A DNA stretch of 13,349 nt from Actinomycetota bacterium (GCA_947447095.1 CANFIL010000029.1:1-13349), one strand, 5' to 3'. Positions 1 to 8,077 are shown, counted from the stretch's first letter. Notes: generated by a model from the letters alone, not told the origin. Program-made: numbers and translations.

Positions 1-200
1 GGATCGCCAAACTGCGAGGCCAATAACACCAGCAGTGGTCGGAATCGCTTGCCGCCGGCCTCAACGAGGTGGCGAGCTGTGATGTCTGCAAGCTCGTAAT
101 CACTAGCGATTTCAGTGCGAAGCATGTTTTCAACAGCGGCAAGACCGGTCATCATCTCGATTTCGAGAGATTCCAGTTCAGCAGGAAACAACACAGTCAC
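1..200 (-). CDS. Polyprenyl diphosphate synthase, N-terminal part (runs off left edge)
   Basis: Reading the minus strand from a GTG at 200-198 gives 66 residues, open to the window edge. The protein begins (M)TVLFPAELESLEIEM and contains EAGGKRFRPLLVLLA at about residues 48-61. GGKRxRP is the conserved N-terminal isopentenyl-diphosphate-binding motif of trans-polyprenyl synthases, which lengthen isoprenoid chains in the cytosol. The aspartate-rich DDxxD motifs lie outside the window, so the enzyme class rests on this one motif and its setting. The gene follows nuoN after 48 bases on the same strand. Since actinobacterial complex I reduces menaquinone, a heptaprenyl- to nonaprenyl-type synthase making the quinone side chain is the likely role (inference); carotenoid or lipid-carrier prenyl chains are alternatives. 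The GTG start is chosen because GGAAAG lies 9 bases upstream; a second in-frame GTG at 194-192 is possible. Confidence 0.85.
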   Translation of the reverse strand, partial: MTVLFPAELESLEIEMMTGLAAVENMLRTEIASDYELADITARHLVEAGGKRFRPLLVLLASQFGD

Positions 201-209
201 AACTACTAT

Positions 210-215
210 CTTTCC
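210..215 (-). promoter_or_regulatory. Ribosome binding site of the polyprenyl synthase gene
   Basis: The minus strand reads GGAAAG, 9 bases before the GTG at 200. It supports that GTG as the start. The match to the anti-Shine-Dalgarno sequence is only partial. Confidence 0.5.
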
Positions 216-224
216 ACGCTTGGC

Positions 225-230
225 ATTATC
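225..230 (-). promoter_or_regulatory. Possible -10 element (GATAAT) ahead of the polyprenyl synthase gene
   Basis: The minus strand reads GATAAT, five of six matches to the TATAAT consensus, about 25 bases before the GTG start. No convincing -35 is visible at 16-18 bases upstream; the best candidate is TTAAGC, with three matches. The hexamer overlaps one end of the palindrome at 229-243. It may be a weak internal promoter or chance. Confidence 0.25.
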
Positions 231-243
231 TACAACTTGTAGA
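229..243. promoter_or_regulatory. Perfect 15-bp palindrome between nuoN and the polyprenyl synthase gene
   Basis: The sequence TCTACAACTTGTAGA consists of two 7-base arms (229-235 and 237-243) that are exact inverted repeats around one central base. It starts 5 bases after the nuoN stop codon. It could be an operator for a dimeric regulator or, as RNA, a short hairpin (6-bp stem, 3-base loop). No T-run follows on the minus strand, so it does not look like an intrinsic terminator. The regulator, if any, is unknown. Confidence 0.4.
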
Positions 244-248
244 GATGC

Positions 249-1817
249 TTAACGAACGAATACGCCAGCTTTGACAACTGCATCGAGCACAGGCTGCGGA
301 ACGATACCCAGCAGCAAGGTCACTGCAGTTGAAATTCCAATAGCGGCAATAGTGAAGTAGCTCGGGATTACAACATCAGCAGTGTTTTCCGTCTCAGGCG
401 TGAAGAACATCAACACAACTACGCGCGCATAGAAGAACGCTGCAATTGCACTTGAGACAACTGCCACGATAACTAGCGCGTTTGCGCCGCCTTCAACACC
501 AGCAGTGAACACTGCAAACTTGCCAGTGAAACCGCTTGTGAGCGGAATGCCAGCAAGGGCAAACAGGAATAAGGCAAAGATTGATGCCACTACTGGCGAC
601 TTCTTTCCTAAACCGGCCCATTGTGAAAGATGCGTTGCCTCACCCGTTGAATCGCGAACTAGCGATACCAGAGCAAAGACGCCTAAAGTGGTGAAGCCGT
701 AGGCCAGCAAGTAGAACAAGCTGCTAGAAATACCTGATGGCGTGGTAGCCACAAGTGCGATCAAGATAAATCCGGTGTGAGCCACTGAAGAATAAGCGAG
801 CATGCGCTTGATGTCTGTTTGTGTGACGGCAAGGATCGAACCCACAACCATTGTCAGAATCGCGATAACCCACATCATTGGGCGCCATTCCCAACGCAAG
901 CCACCAAAGGCCACGTAGAACGTGCGGAACAATGCGCCAAAGGCTGCGATCTTTGTTCCGGCACCCATGAAAGCGACCAATGGAGTTGGGGAGCCTTGGT
1001 AGACATCAGGTGTCCACTGATGGAACGGCACAGCGCCGACCTTGAACAGCAAGCCCACAGCGATCAGGCCAACACCAGTGAGCAGGATTGGGTCCTGCAG
1101 GGTGTCGGTCAACGCAGTGGCAACCGTGCCAAATGTCATTGAGCCAGCAACTGAATAAATCAATGCTGAACCGAACAAGAAGAATGCACTCGAGAACGCA
1201 CCCAGTACGAAGTACTTAAGCGAGGCTTCCTGCGAGAGCAATCGACGGCGACGAGCCATACCCGCAAGCAGATAAAGCGGCAACGAAAGTACTTCGAGCG
1301 CAATAAACATCGTTAACAAGTCGTTTGAGACTGGGAACAACAACATGCCGCTGACTGCAAAAAGGAATAATGGCCAGATTTCAGTCTGCGACCATCCCTG
1401 CGCGGTGAACTGACGTTCGTCTTCACTGCCTGGCAGTGTTGATGCGCGTGATGCAAAAGCATCCCCTTGCGGATCAACGGAACGTTCTGCAAAAAGCAGC
1501 GCACCAACGAACGCAACGAGAAGCAACGTACCTTGGGTGAACATTCCTGGTCCATCAATTGCAACGGATCCACCGGCTGCGATCTGACGTAAACCTTGGT
1601 ACTGACCACCGGTCATTGCAGCATCACCATTCAAGATGGCGGTTGCACTTGAAACTAGGTAGACAAACGAGCCCGCGATGCTCACGAACACTAATGGCAA
1701 CTGCAGTCCTCGGCGATACGTTCGTGGAACGAACGCTTCAATGACTACCGATAGGACACCTGCAGTAAGCATGATGACAATCGGAGCTAGAGCTGCATAT
1801 TCAAATGACGGCTTCAT
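249..1817 (-). CDS. nuoN: NADH-quinone oxidoreductase subunit N (antiporter-like membrane subunit)
   Basis: This 522-residue, very hydrophobic protein is one of the three Mrp-antiporter-like proton-pumping subunits of complex I. It sits in the cytoplasmic membrane between NuoK and NuoM. The core reads NDLLTMFIALEVLSLPLYLL, with E175 the conserved channel glutamate, then LLFKVGAVPFHQWTPDVYQG (K259, H266), K289 in GAGTKIAAF, and K433 in SGFTGKF. By motif these match the essential Glu and Lys residues known from E. coli NuoN. Residues about 111-147 form a long polar loop between helices (RSVDPQGDAF...GSEDERQ), a form I associate with actinobacteria. The ATG at 1817-1815 overlaps the nuoM stop (ATGA), with AAGGGAT eight bases upstream. 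The TAA stop is at 251-249. It is the last nuo gene of the cluster. Confidence 0.97.
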   Translation of the reverse strand: MKPSFEYAALAPIVIMLTAGVLSVVIEAFVPRTYRRGLQLPLVFVSIAGSFVYLVSSATAILNGDAAMTGGQYQGLRQIAAGGSVAIDGPGMFTQGTLLLVAFVGALLFAERSVDPQGDAFASRASTLPGSEDERQFTAQGWSQTEIWPLFLFAVSGMLLFPVSNDLLTMFIALEVLSLPLYLLAGMARRRRLLSQEASLKYFVLGAFSSAFFLFGSALIYSVAGSMTFGTVATALTDTLQDPILLTGVGLIAVGLLFKVGAVPFHQWTPDVYQGSPTPLVAFMGAGTKIAAFGALFRTFYVAFGGLRWEWRPMMWVIAILTMVVGSILAVTQTDIKRMLAYSSVAHTGFILIALVATTPSGISSSLFYLLAYGFTTLGVFALVSLVRDSTGEATHLSQWAGLGKKSPVVASIFALFLFALAGIPLTSGFTGKFAVFTAGVEGGANALVIVAVVSSAIAAFFYARVVVLMFFTPETENTADVVIPSYFTIAAIGISTAVTLLLGIVPQPVLDAVVKAGVFVR

Positions 1818-3346
1818 GATCCGATCCCTTCGGTCAGTGCACCGAAAGCTGGGGTTGGGTCAACCACCGATACATACTTTTGCAAATCGCTAACTGCAGG
1901 ATTGATGTACTTCAATGCAGCTTGCGGGAAGATACCGAGCGCAATAATCGCAGCCAAAATTGGCACGATTGCGACTAGTTCGCGCTTGTTGATTTCCGAA
2001 ACGGTTGAATTCACTTCTTCGCTTGGTTCACCCGTTGCAACGCGCTGGTACATCCACAAAATGTAAAACGCCGCAAGCACGATGCCGACTGTCGCAATAT
2101 TTGCAGCCACTCGATTTTCTGAGAATGTTCCGATCAAAACGAGGAATTCAGATACGAAGGATGACATACCTGGAAGTGCCAAAGATGACAGGCCCGAGAT
2201 CAGCAAGACGCCAGCAAGTACAGGGGCAACCTTGGAAACTCCGCCGAAATCCGAAATCTTCTTTGACCCACGACGTGAGGCGAGGTAGCCAACCACAAGG
2301 AACAACGCACCTGTCGAGAAACCGTGGTTAATCATGTAGAACGATGAACCCGCTAGGCCCTGCGACGAGAACACGAAAATACCAAGCACGATGAAGCCAA
2401 AGTGCGACACCGATGAGAATGCAATGAGACGCATCATGTCGGTCTGGCCAATTGCAAGCAAAGCGCCATAGAAAATGCTGATGCAGGCGAGCACGATGAT
2501 GATCGGAGCGTAGTAATGGCTGGCATCCGGGAAGATCGGAAGCAAGTAACGAATCATTCCGAAGGTACCGACTTTGTCGAGTACACCAACGAGCAGCGTG
2601 GAGGTTCCTGGCGTTGCTTCAGCCGCAGCATCAGGCAACCACGTATGGAATGGAACCATTGGAGCCTTCACAGCAAATGCAAAGAAGAATCCGAGGAACA
2701 AAGTTTTCTGAGTTCCAGCATCCATGTGCAAGCCGGTCAAAGTTACGAAGTCAAAAGTGCCTTGGCCCAAAGTACGAGCGGACACTACGTAGAGACCAAT
2801 AAGAGAGGCAAGCATAAAGAGGCCGCCGACGAGCGAGTACAACAAGAACTTCATTGCTGCGTATGAACGCTGCGCGCCACCGAAACGGCCGATCAGGAAG
2901 TAGACCGGAAGCAACATGACTTCGAAGAATACGTAGAACAAGAACAAGTCAGTTGCAGCGAACACGCCGATCATGCAGACTTCAAGCGCAAGGATGAGTG
3001 CGAAGAAACCCTTGACCGTTCCGCGGCCTGAATTCTCTGCATCCCACCATCCAGCAACGATGATCAATGGAACCAAGATTGTCGCCATTGCAATCAGTAG
3101 ACCTGCAATGCCATCAATTCCAAGGCTCCATGAAATTCCAAATGCAGGAATCCATTCGTGCTTCTCGACAAATTGAATTGCGCCACTTGAATTGTCTAAG
3201 CTCAACGCAAGACGGATGGCGTCAATTGCAGTAACGATGGATACCGCAAGCGCAACTTGCTTGGCCAATGTTTCTTTTGCTGCAGGCAGTAGGAATACCG
3301 CAATCGCCCCAACGAGTGGGATCAACATCAATGTAGTTAACTGCAT
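1814..3346 (-). CDS. nuoM: NADH-quinone oxidoreductase subunit M (antiporter-like membrane subunit)
   Basis: This is a 510-residue polytopic membrane protein, the usual length for NuoM (E. coli 509). It is the middle of the three antiporter-like pumps. Visible signatures are FLFYVFFEVMLLPVYFLIGR with channel E142; FAFAVKAPMVPFHTWLPDA with K227 and H234; AAEATPGTSTLLVGVLDKVG with K258; H341 in YMINHGF; and E400 in SSFVSEFLVL, which corresponds to the terminal channel glutamate of NuoM where NuoL and NuoN have lysine. The TPGTSTLLVGVLDK wording is what I recall from actinobacterial NuoM. The ATG at 3346-3344 starts 2 bases after the nuoL stop, with GTGAGG upstream inside the end of nuoL. The 3' end overlaps nuoN by 4 bases. 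No defect is seen. Confidence 0.97.
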   Translation of the reverse strand: MQLTTLMLIPLVGAIAVFLLPAAKETLAKQVALAVSIVTAIDAIRLALSLDNSSGAIQFVEKHEWIPAFGISWSLGIDGIAGLLIAMATILVPLIIVAGWWDAENSGRGTVKGFFALILALEVCMIGVFAATDLFLFYVFFEVMLLPVYFLIGRFGGAQRSYAAMKFLLYSLVGGLFMLASLIGLYVVSARTLGQGTFDFVTLTGLHMDAGTQKTLFLGFFFAFAVKAPMVPFHTWLPDAAAEATPGTSTLLVGVLDKVGTFGMIRYLLPIFPDASHYYAPIIIVLACISIFYGALLAIGQTDMMRLIAFSSVSHFGFIVLGIFVFSSQGLAGSSFYMINHGFSTGALFLVVGYLASRRGSKKISDFGGVSKVAPVLAGVLLISGLSSLALPGMSSFVSEFLVLIGTFSENRVAANIATVGIVLAAFYILWMYQRVATGEPSEEVNSTVSEINKRELVAIVPILAAIIALGIFPQAALKYINPAVSDLQKYVSVVDPTPAFGALTEGIGS

Positions 3347-3348
3347 GA

Positions 3349-5208
3349 TTAGAGCCTCACTAAATAGAGAACGAATGCAATCAACGCAGCTCCACCAAGC
3401 ATGGTGAGTGCGTATGAACGGGCGTAACCGTTCTGCAACTTACGACCGCGAGCAGAGAGCCCGCCGATCAAAGCTGCGAAGCCACCGATGAATCCATCGA
3501 TGCCCTTGGTGTCAAACCAAACCAAAGCGCGCGTCAGGTGTAGACCAGGACGCATAAAGATAGCTTCGTTAATGGCATCGCCATAAGCGTCGTTGCGTGC
3601 AGCACGAGTCAGCAAACTGACTTCAGCCGGTGCAACCACAGGAACCGGACGACGACCATAGGTATTCCAGGCATATGCAACACCAGCAGCAATCACGAGC
3701 AATGTTGTTGGCATGAGCCATGCCATACCGCCGGCTTCAGTCGAGGTCGCAAATCCAGTTACTGGCTCAAGCCACGCTTCGATGTCGCCAACGAAGAGCA
3801 GAAGCAAACCACCGAATGCTGAACCAACAGCCAAGATGATCATCGGAATGGTCATCGTGCTTGGTGACTCGTGTGGATGAACATCTTTTTCCCAGCGAGC
3901 TTCGCCAAAGAATGTCATGGTCATCATGCGGGTCATGTAGAACGCAGTGACGCCAGCGCCAACGAGTGTGCACAGACCGACGAGCGTGTTCTGTTCGAAG
4001 GCAACCTTGATGATTTCATCCTTTGACCAGAAACCTGCGAATGGCGGAATACCGATAATCGCCAGGAATCCAAGGCCGAAAGTCACATACGTAATCTTCA
4101 TTGCACCACGAAGGGCTCCGTAGTGACGCATGTTCACATCATCATTGACGCCGTGCATAACCGAACCGGCTCCGAGGAACAATCCAGCTTTAAACATGCC
4201 GTGTGTCAGCAAGTGGAAGATTGCAAAAACATAACCGACTGGGCCAAGGCCCGCGGCAAGAATCATGTAGCCGATCTGGCTCATTGTGGAGCCAGCCAGA
4301 CCCTTCTTGATGTCATCTTTGGCAGTACCAATGAAAGCACCGAGGAGCAACGTGATTGCGCCGATGACAACAACGGCAGTGCGTGCAGTTTCCGACAAGT
4401 CAAAGATTGCATGAGCACGAACGATCAAGTACACACCAGCAGTAACCATGGTCGCCGCGTGAATCAGCGCCGACACAGGCGTCGGGCCTTCCATCGCGTC
4501 GAGCAACCACGACTGAAGTGGGAACTGCGCACTCTTACCGCAAGCGGCAAGAAGGAGAGCAAAGCCAATGAGCTTGAGTGATGTGGCATCGCCATTGCCG
4601 GCAGCGGCAGAAACACCGCTGAAGGTCACAGTGCCGAACGTAACGAACATCAACATAACGGCCAGAGACAGGCCGACGTCACCAACACGGTTTACGACGA
4701 ATGCCTTCTTACCCGCAACTGCTGCAGAAGGTTTGTGCTGCCAGAAACTGATCAGCAAGTACGAAGCAAGGCCTACGCCTTCCCAGCCGACATAAAGCAA
4801 GAAGTAGTTGTTCGCCAAAACCAAAAGAAGCATCGCTGCAACGAAGAGGTTGAGGTACGCGAAGAACTTACGGCGGTTCTCATCGTGAGCCATGTACCCA
4901 ATTGAGTAGATATGGATCAAGGTTCCAACACCGGTAATCAGCAACACGAAAGCAATTGATAGCTGATCGATCTGTAAACCAAACGGAACCTGGAATGAAC
5001 CAACTGCGATCCAATCAAATAAATGTGTTTCGATTGTGCGATCTTCCGCAGAACGGCCGAGCATCGACATGAACGTAGCAACGCCCACGAAGAACGAAGA
5101 AGCTGACATCGCGACAGCGAAGTAGTGTCCCCACGCGTTGGTACGACGACCCCCGAGAAGGAGCACGGTTGCGCCAAAAAGCGGCAACCCAATAAGTGCG
5201 GCAGTCAT
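3349..5208 (-). CDS. nuoL: NADH-quinone oxidoreductase subunit L (distal antiporter-like membrane subunit)
   Basis: This 619-residue protein is the largest membrane subunit, at the far tip of the membrane arm (E. coli 613). Conserved elements are FLLYVGWEGVGLASYLLISF with channel E143; AACGKSAQFPLQSWLLDAME with K225; GPTPVSALIHAATMVTAGVY with H250; FHLLTHGMFKAGLF with H332, H336 and K340; and PPFAGFWSKDEII with K396. These cover the Glu-Lys-His-Lys proton path known for the family. In the broken helix region it reads KKGLAGSTMSQIGYM. The C-terminal part beyond about residue 480 should include the long lateral helix and a last anchor helix (YALTMLGGAALIAFVLYLV). The ATG at 5208 follows the nuoK stop by 7 bases, with AGAGGGA just upstream; the spacing is short. 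It ends with TAA at 3351-3349. Confidence 0.97.
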   Translation of the reverse strand: MTAALIGLPLFGATVLLLGGRRTNAWGHYFAVAMSASSFFVGVATFMSMLGRSAEDRTIETHLFDWIAVGSFQVPFGLQIDQLSIAFVLLITGVGTLIHIYSIGYMAHDENRRKFFAYLNLFVAAMLLLVLANNYFLLYVGWEGVGLASYLLISFWQHKPSAAVAGKKAFVVNRVGDVGLSLAVMLMFVTFGTVTFSGVSAAAGNGDATSLKLIGFALLLAACGKSAQFPLQSWLLDAMEGPTPVSALIHAATMVTAGVYLIVRAHAIFDLSETARTAVVVIGAITLLLGAFIGTAKDDIKKGLAGSTMSQIGYMILAAGLGPVGYVFAIFHLLTHGMFKAGLFLGAGSVMHGVNDDVNMRHYGALRGAMKITYVTFGLGFLAIIGIPPFAGFWSKDEIIKVAFEQNTLVGLCTLVGAGVTAFYMTRMMTMTFFGEARWEKDVHPHESPSTMTIPMIILAVGSAFGGLLLLFVGDIEAWLEPVTGFATSTEAGGMAWLMPTTLLVIAAGVAYAWNTYGRRPVPVVAPAEVSLLTRAARNDAYGDAINEAIFMRPGLHLTRALVWFDTKGIDGFIGGFAALIGGLSARGRKLQNGYARSYALTMLGGAALIAFVLYLVRL

Positions 5209-5215
5209 ATTCCCT

Positions 5216-5515
5216 CTAGTACTTCAGAAGATTTGCTTCGTCGATAGAAGCAGATCGGCGGGTACGGAAAATGGTCACGATGATGGCAAGGCCAACCACA
5301 ACTTCGGCGGCCGCAACGACCATGACGAAGAACGCGGCAACTTGTCCATCAAGTGTTCCAGTAGTGCGTGCTGCCGTAGCGAATGCGAGATTCGCAGCGT
5401 TCAGCATCATTTCAACGCTCATAAACACGATGATCGCGTTACGGCGAACAACAACACCGAAAGCCCCGATCGTGAACAGAATTCCAGCCAGAATCAGATA
5501 ATTGTTCGGATTCAT
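5216..5515 (-). CDS. nuoK: NADH-quinone oxidoreductase subunit K
   Basis: This small 99-residue membrane subunit has three predicted helices, the standard size (E. coli 100). It is related to MrpC and forms part of the fourth proton path with NuoJ and NuoA. E35 in VFMSVEMMLNAANLAF and E71 in VMVVAAAEVVVGLAI are the two buried glutamates known to be important for pumping in E. coli (E36 and E72). The start MNPNNYLILAGILFTIGAFG is typical of the family. The ATG at 5515-5513 overlaps the nuoJ stop as ATGA, with AAAGGAAG upstream. The stop is TAG at 5218-5216, 7 bases before nuoL. Confidence 0.97.
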   Translation of the reverse strand: MNPNNYLILAGILFTIGAFGVVVRRNAIIVFMSVEMMLNAANLAFATAARTTGTLDGQVAAFFVMVVAAAEVVVGLAIIVTIFRTRRSASIDEANLLKY

Positions 5516-6234
5516 GACGTCACTTCCTTTGCAGCTTCGTCTTCATGAGACGTTTCACGGAATTGCTTAGGCAGCGAAGCCTGTGAAGGCGTGCCGTCTG
5601 GCAGAAGTGCTGGCGTATCAACCGCGTTGTGGCGAGCCAATACACCTGGGTTTGGAAGCGGAGTGACTTGAGAAGTGAATGTGCGCTCTCGTGAGAGTTC
5701 GGCTTGAGTCTTACGTGGCGCCCAACGCTCACGATGAGCAAGCACCATCGCACCGATTACTGCGGTGATGAGAAGAGCAGACGTAACTTCGAAAGCCAAG
5801 AGGTAGCGATTGAAAACCAGGTGTGCAATACCTTGGATATTGCCGCCGTAGTCACCATTAGCAACGTCTAGACCGTTGTCGCGCAAGGCGATCGTCGAAG
5901 CGACGCCTGACAATAACAATGCGCCAAACGCAAGACCGAAAAGTGTTGCAAGTAGGCGCTGACCCTTCAATGTTTCAAGAAGTGAGTCAGATGAATCCAC
6001 GCCGACGATCATGAGGACGAAGAGGAACAACATCATGACTGCGCCGGTGTAGACAACGATTTGAGTCGTTGCCAAGAACGGTGCCTGAAGCGTGAAGTAC
6101 AAAACTGCGAGGTTCACCATTGCAAACGCAACCCACAGAGCGCTATGCACTGCTTTGCGGGAGAGCACCATGCCAAGTGCGCCAACCACAGCGAAAATTG
6201 CCGTGATCCAAAAGACTACGGATTCACCGTTCAT
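5512..6234 (-). CDS. nuoJ: NADH-quinone oxidoreductase subunit J, with actinobacterial-type C-terminal tail
   Basis: This is a 240-residue membrane subunit with about five helices in residues 1-167. The third helix carries YTGAVMMLFLFVLM (62-75), the most conserved stretch of NuoJ, containing the pi-bulge segment whose rotation couples quinone reduction to pumping in solved complex I structures. After the last helix comes a hydrophilic tail of about 70 residues, including TPLPNPGVLARHNAVDTPAL and then LPDGTPSQASLP. E. coli NuoJ (184 residues) lacks it, but I recall near-identical wording in actinobacteria such as Streptomyces. The tail is presumably cytoplasmic and its job is unknown to me. 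The ATG at 6234 overlaps the nuoI stop (ATGA), with AGGTGA upstream; the 3' end overlaps nuoK in the same way. Confidence 0.96.
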   Translation of the reverse strand: MNGESVVFWITAIFAVVGALGMVLSRKAVHSALWVAFAMVNLAVLYFTLQAPFLATTQIVVYTGAVMMLFLFVLMIVGVDSSDSLLETLKGQRLLATLFGLAFGALLLSGVASTIALRDNGLDVANGDYGGNIQGIAHLVFNRYLLAFEVTSALLITAVIGAMVLAHRERWAPRKTQAELSRERTFTSQVTPLPNPGVLARHNAVDTPALLPDGTPSQASLPKQFRETSHEDEAAKEVTS

Positions 6235-6755
6235 GCGTCACCTGCACTCTTGATGTTGCCGAGGTAGTAATCGGTTTCCGACGAACCTTCGGCCATTGCA
6301 TGAGGAGGCTCAAGCATTCCGCCAAGAAGCGGCGCCAAGAGATCTTCCTTGGTGTAGATCAAACTTTCGCGAGTGCGATCTGCAAGTTCGTAATCGTTCG
6401 TCATAGTCAACGCACGGGTTGGACACGCTTCAATGCACAAGCCGCACAAAATGCAGCGCAAGTAGTTGATCTGGTAAACGCGACCATAACGCTCACCTGG
6501 TGAAAAACGCTCTTCTTCCGTGTTGTCTGCGCCTTCAACCAAGATCGCATCGGCTGGACATGCCCACGCGCACAACTCACAACCAATGCACTTTTCCAAA
6601 CCATCAGGATGACGGTTCAGCTGGTGACGACCGTGGAAGCGTGGCTTCGGTGGAAACTTATCGCGTTCCTCTGGGTACTGTTCCGTGGTTACTTTCTTGA
6701 ACATGGAACTAAGCGTGACCCAGAAGCCACGAATAATTTGCGGGACTTCAGCCAT
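6231..6755 (-). CDS. nuoI: NADH-quinone oxidoreductase subunit I (two [4Fe-4S] ferredoxin-like subunit)
   Basis: This 174-residue peripheral subunit carries the two [4Fe-4S] clusters N6a and N6b that pass electrons from NuoG toward NuoB. The motifs are CIGCELCAWACPADAI (C56, C59, C62, with C66 belonging to the second cluster) and CILCGLCIEACPTRALTM (C101, C104, C107, with C111 belonging to the first). All eight ligands are present. The N-terminal segment (residues 1-30, GFWVTLSSMFKKVTTEQYPE) is the amphipathic region that lies along the membrane. The C-terminal 40 residues are acidic and poorly conserved. The ATG at 6755 overlaps the nuoH TAA by one base (TAATG) and has a very strong Shine-Dalgarno sequence. 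Confidence 0.97.
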   Translation of the reverse strand: MAEVPQIIRGFWVTLSSMFKKVTTEQYPEERDKFPPKPRFHGRHQLNRHPDGLEKCIGCELCAWACPADAILVEGADNTEEERFSPGERYGRVYQINYLRCILCGLCIEACPTRALTMTNDYELADRTRESLIYTKEDLLAPLLGGMLEPPHAMAEGSSETDYYLGNIKSAGDA

Positions 6756-8077
6756 TATTGCTCCTCCCCTGCCGACGCTGTCGAGGATGACAACGTCACT
6801 GGGATACGACGTGATGCTTGTGGTGTTTGACCTGGCATTGGGGGCACAGGGAAACCACCGGCGAATGGATCGAATTCGGTATCGGCTTCGATAGCTGCGC
6901 GCTCGGCCTCGATATCAGCACGCTTTTGTGCGCGGATTTCAAGGAGATACGAGATGCCAACGCCGATGACGACGAGGACACTTGCAGCAATCAACAACGA
7001 ACGCGTTGGAACTGCTTCATTGCTACGCAACTGACGAGCAGTAGCGACGATCATGATCCATACAAGTGACACTGGAATAAGAACCTTCCAGCCGAACTTC
7101 ATGAATTGGTCGTAACGCATGCGTGGAAGCGTTCCGCGAAGCCAGATGAATACAAAGAGGAAAGCGAAGATCTTGCCAAAGAACCACAACATCGGCCACC
7201 AGCCGGTGTTCGCCTGCGACCACAACGAGATTGGCCATGGTGCACGCCAACCACCAAGGAACAATGTTGTTGCCATTGCTGAAACTGTCACCATGTTGAC
7301 GTATTCAGCAAGGAAGAACAGTGCGAACTTGAGCGACGAGTATTCAGTGTGGAAACCACCAACGAGTTCGCCTTCGGCTTCTGGCAAGTCAAACGGTGCA
7401 CGGTTTGTTTCACCAACCATTGCGATTGTGTAAATCACGAATGATGGCAATAGCAAAACGATGTACCAGAGGTGTTCCTGGCCAGCAACGATCTGCGATG
7501 TCGACATTGACTGCGCGTACATAAATACTGCAACGAACGACAAGCCCATTGCGATTTCGTAGCTGATCATCTGGGCGCTTGAACGAAGACCACCAAGGAG
7601 TGGATAGGTCGAGCCAGATGCCCAACCTGCAAGCACAATGCCGTAAATACCGATTGATGCAATGGCAAGCACGTAAAGAACAGAAACTGGGAAGTCTGTG
7701 AGCTGCAATGGTGTCATGTGGCCAAAGATCGAAACTTCTGGTCCAAGTGGAATGACAGCGAACGTGAGGAATGCTGTGGTCGCTGAGATCACGGGAGCGA
7801 TGCAATATACCGCCATGTGAACACCCTTAGGAATAATTTCTTCCTTAAGAGCAAGCTTCACGCCGTCCATGAGCGACTGCAACAAGCCAAATGGGCCAAC
7901 GCGGTTTGGACCGATACGCATTTGCATACGACCAACAACACGACGTTCTGCCCAAATAGTCAGCAGGGTCATTAAGACCATGATCGCGAAAATTCCGACG
8001 ACCTTGATCAAGATCACGCCAATTGGATCCTGGCCGAAAATTCCTAGATCACCTTTTGCTTCTGCGTAGATGTTCAT
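6755..8077 (-). CDS. nuoH: NADH-quinone oxidoreductase subunit H (quinone-chamber membrane subunit), extended tail
   Basis: This is 440 residues counted from the ATG at 8077-8075 (MNIYAEAKGDLG). The longer reading from 8107 is not used, because this ATG overlaps the nuoG stop as ATGA and follows a strong GGGAGGTG. NuoH anchors the hydrophilic arm and forms the quinone entry and the E-channel. Conserved parts are AERRVVGRMQMRIGPNRVGP (43-62), ETNRAPFDLPEAEGELVGGF (223-242, the acidic loop of the quinone cavity) and WLRGTLPRMRYDQFM (312-326). An additional helix at about 360-380 is followed by a charged stretch (RAQKRADIEAERAAIEAD) and a proline-rich tail containing FDPFAGGFPVPPMPGQ (402-417). 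E. coli NuoH is 325 residues; the extra ~100 residues are an actinobacterial trait. Confidence 0.96.
   Translation of the reverse strand: MNIYAEAKGDLGIFGQDPIGVILIKVVGIFAIMVLMTLLTIWAERRVVGRMQMRIGPNRVGPFGLLQSLMDGVKLALKEEIIPKGVHMAVYCIAPVISATTAFLTFAVIPLGPEVSIFGHMTPLQLTDFPVSVLYVLAIASIGIYGIVLAGWASGSTYPLLGGLRSSAQMISYEIAMGLSFVAVFMYAQSMSTSQIVAGQEHLWYIVLLLPSFVIYTIAMVGETNRAPFDLPEAEGELVGGFHTEYSSLKFALFFLAEYVNMVTVSAMATTLFLGGWRAPWPISLWSQANTGWWPMLWFFGKIFAFLFVFIWLRGTLPRMRYDQFMKFGWKVLIPVSLVWIMIVATARQLRSNEAVPTRSLLIAASVLVVIGVGISYLLEIRAQKRADIEAERAAIEADTEFDPFAGGFPVPPMPGQTPQASRRIPVTLSSSTASAGEEQ
6761..6769 (-). promoter_or_regulatory. Strong ribosome binding site of nuoI
   Basis: The minus strand reads GGGGAGGAG, five bases before the nuoI ATG at 6755. 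It lies inside the last codons of nuoH and fixes the nuoI start. Confidence 0.75.

Noticed and set aside
201..248. Intrinsic terminator after nuoN
   Set aside because: The inverted repeat is AT-balanced with a short stem, and no T-run follows it on the minus strand.
4276..4295. 7-bp inverted repeat (CTGGCTC / GAGCCAG) in nuoL
   Set aside because: Stems of this length with a 6-base loop are expected by chance in a window this size, and the position suggests no function.
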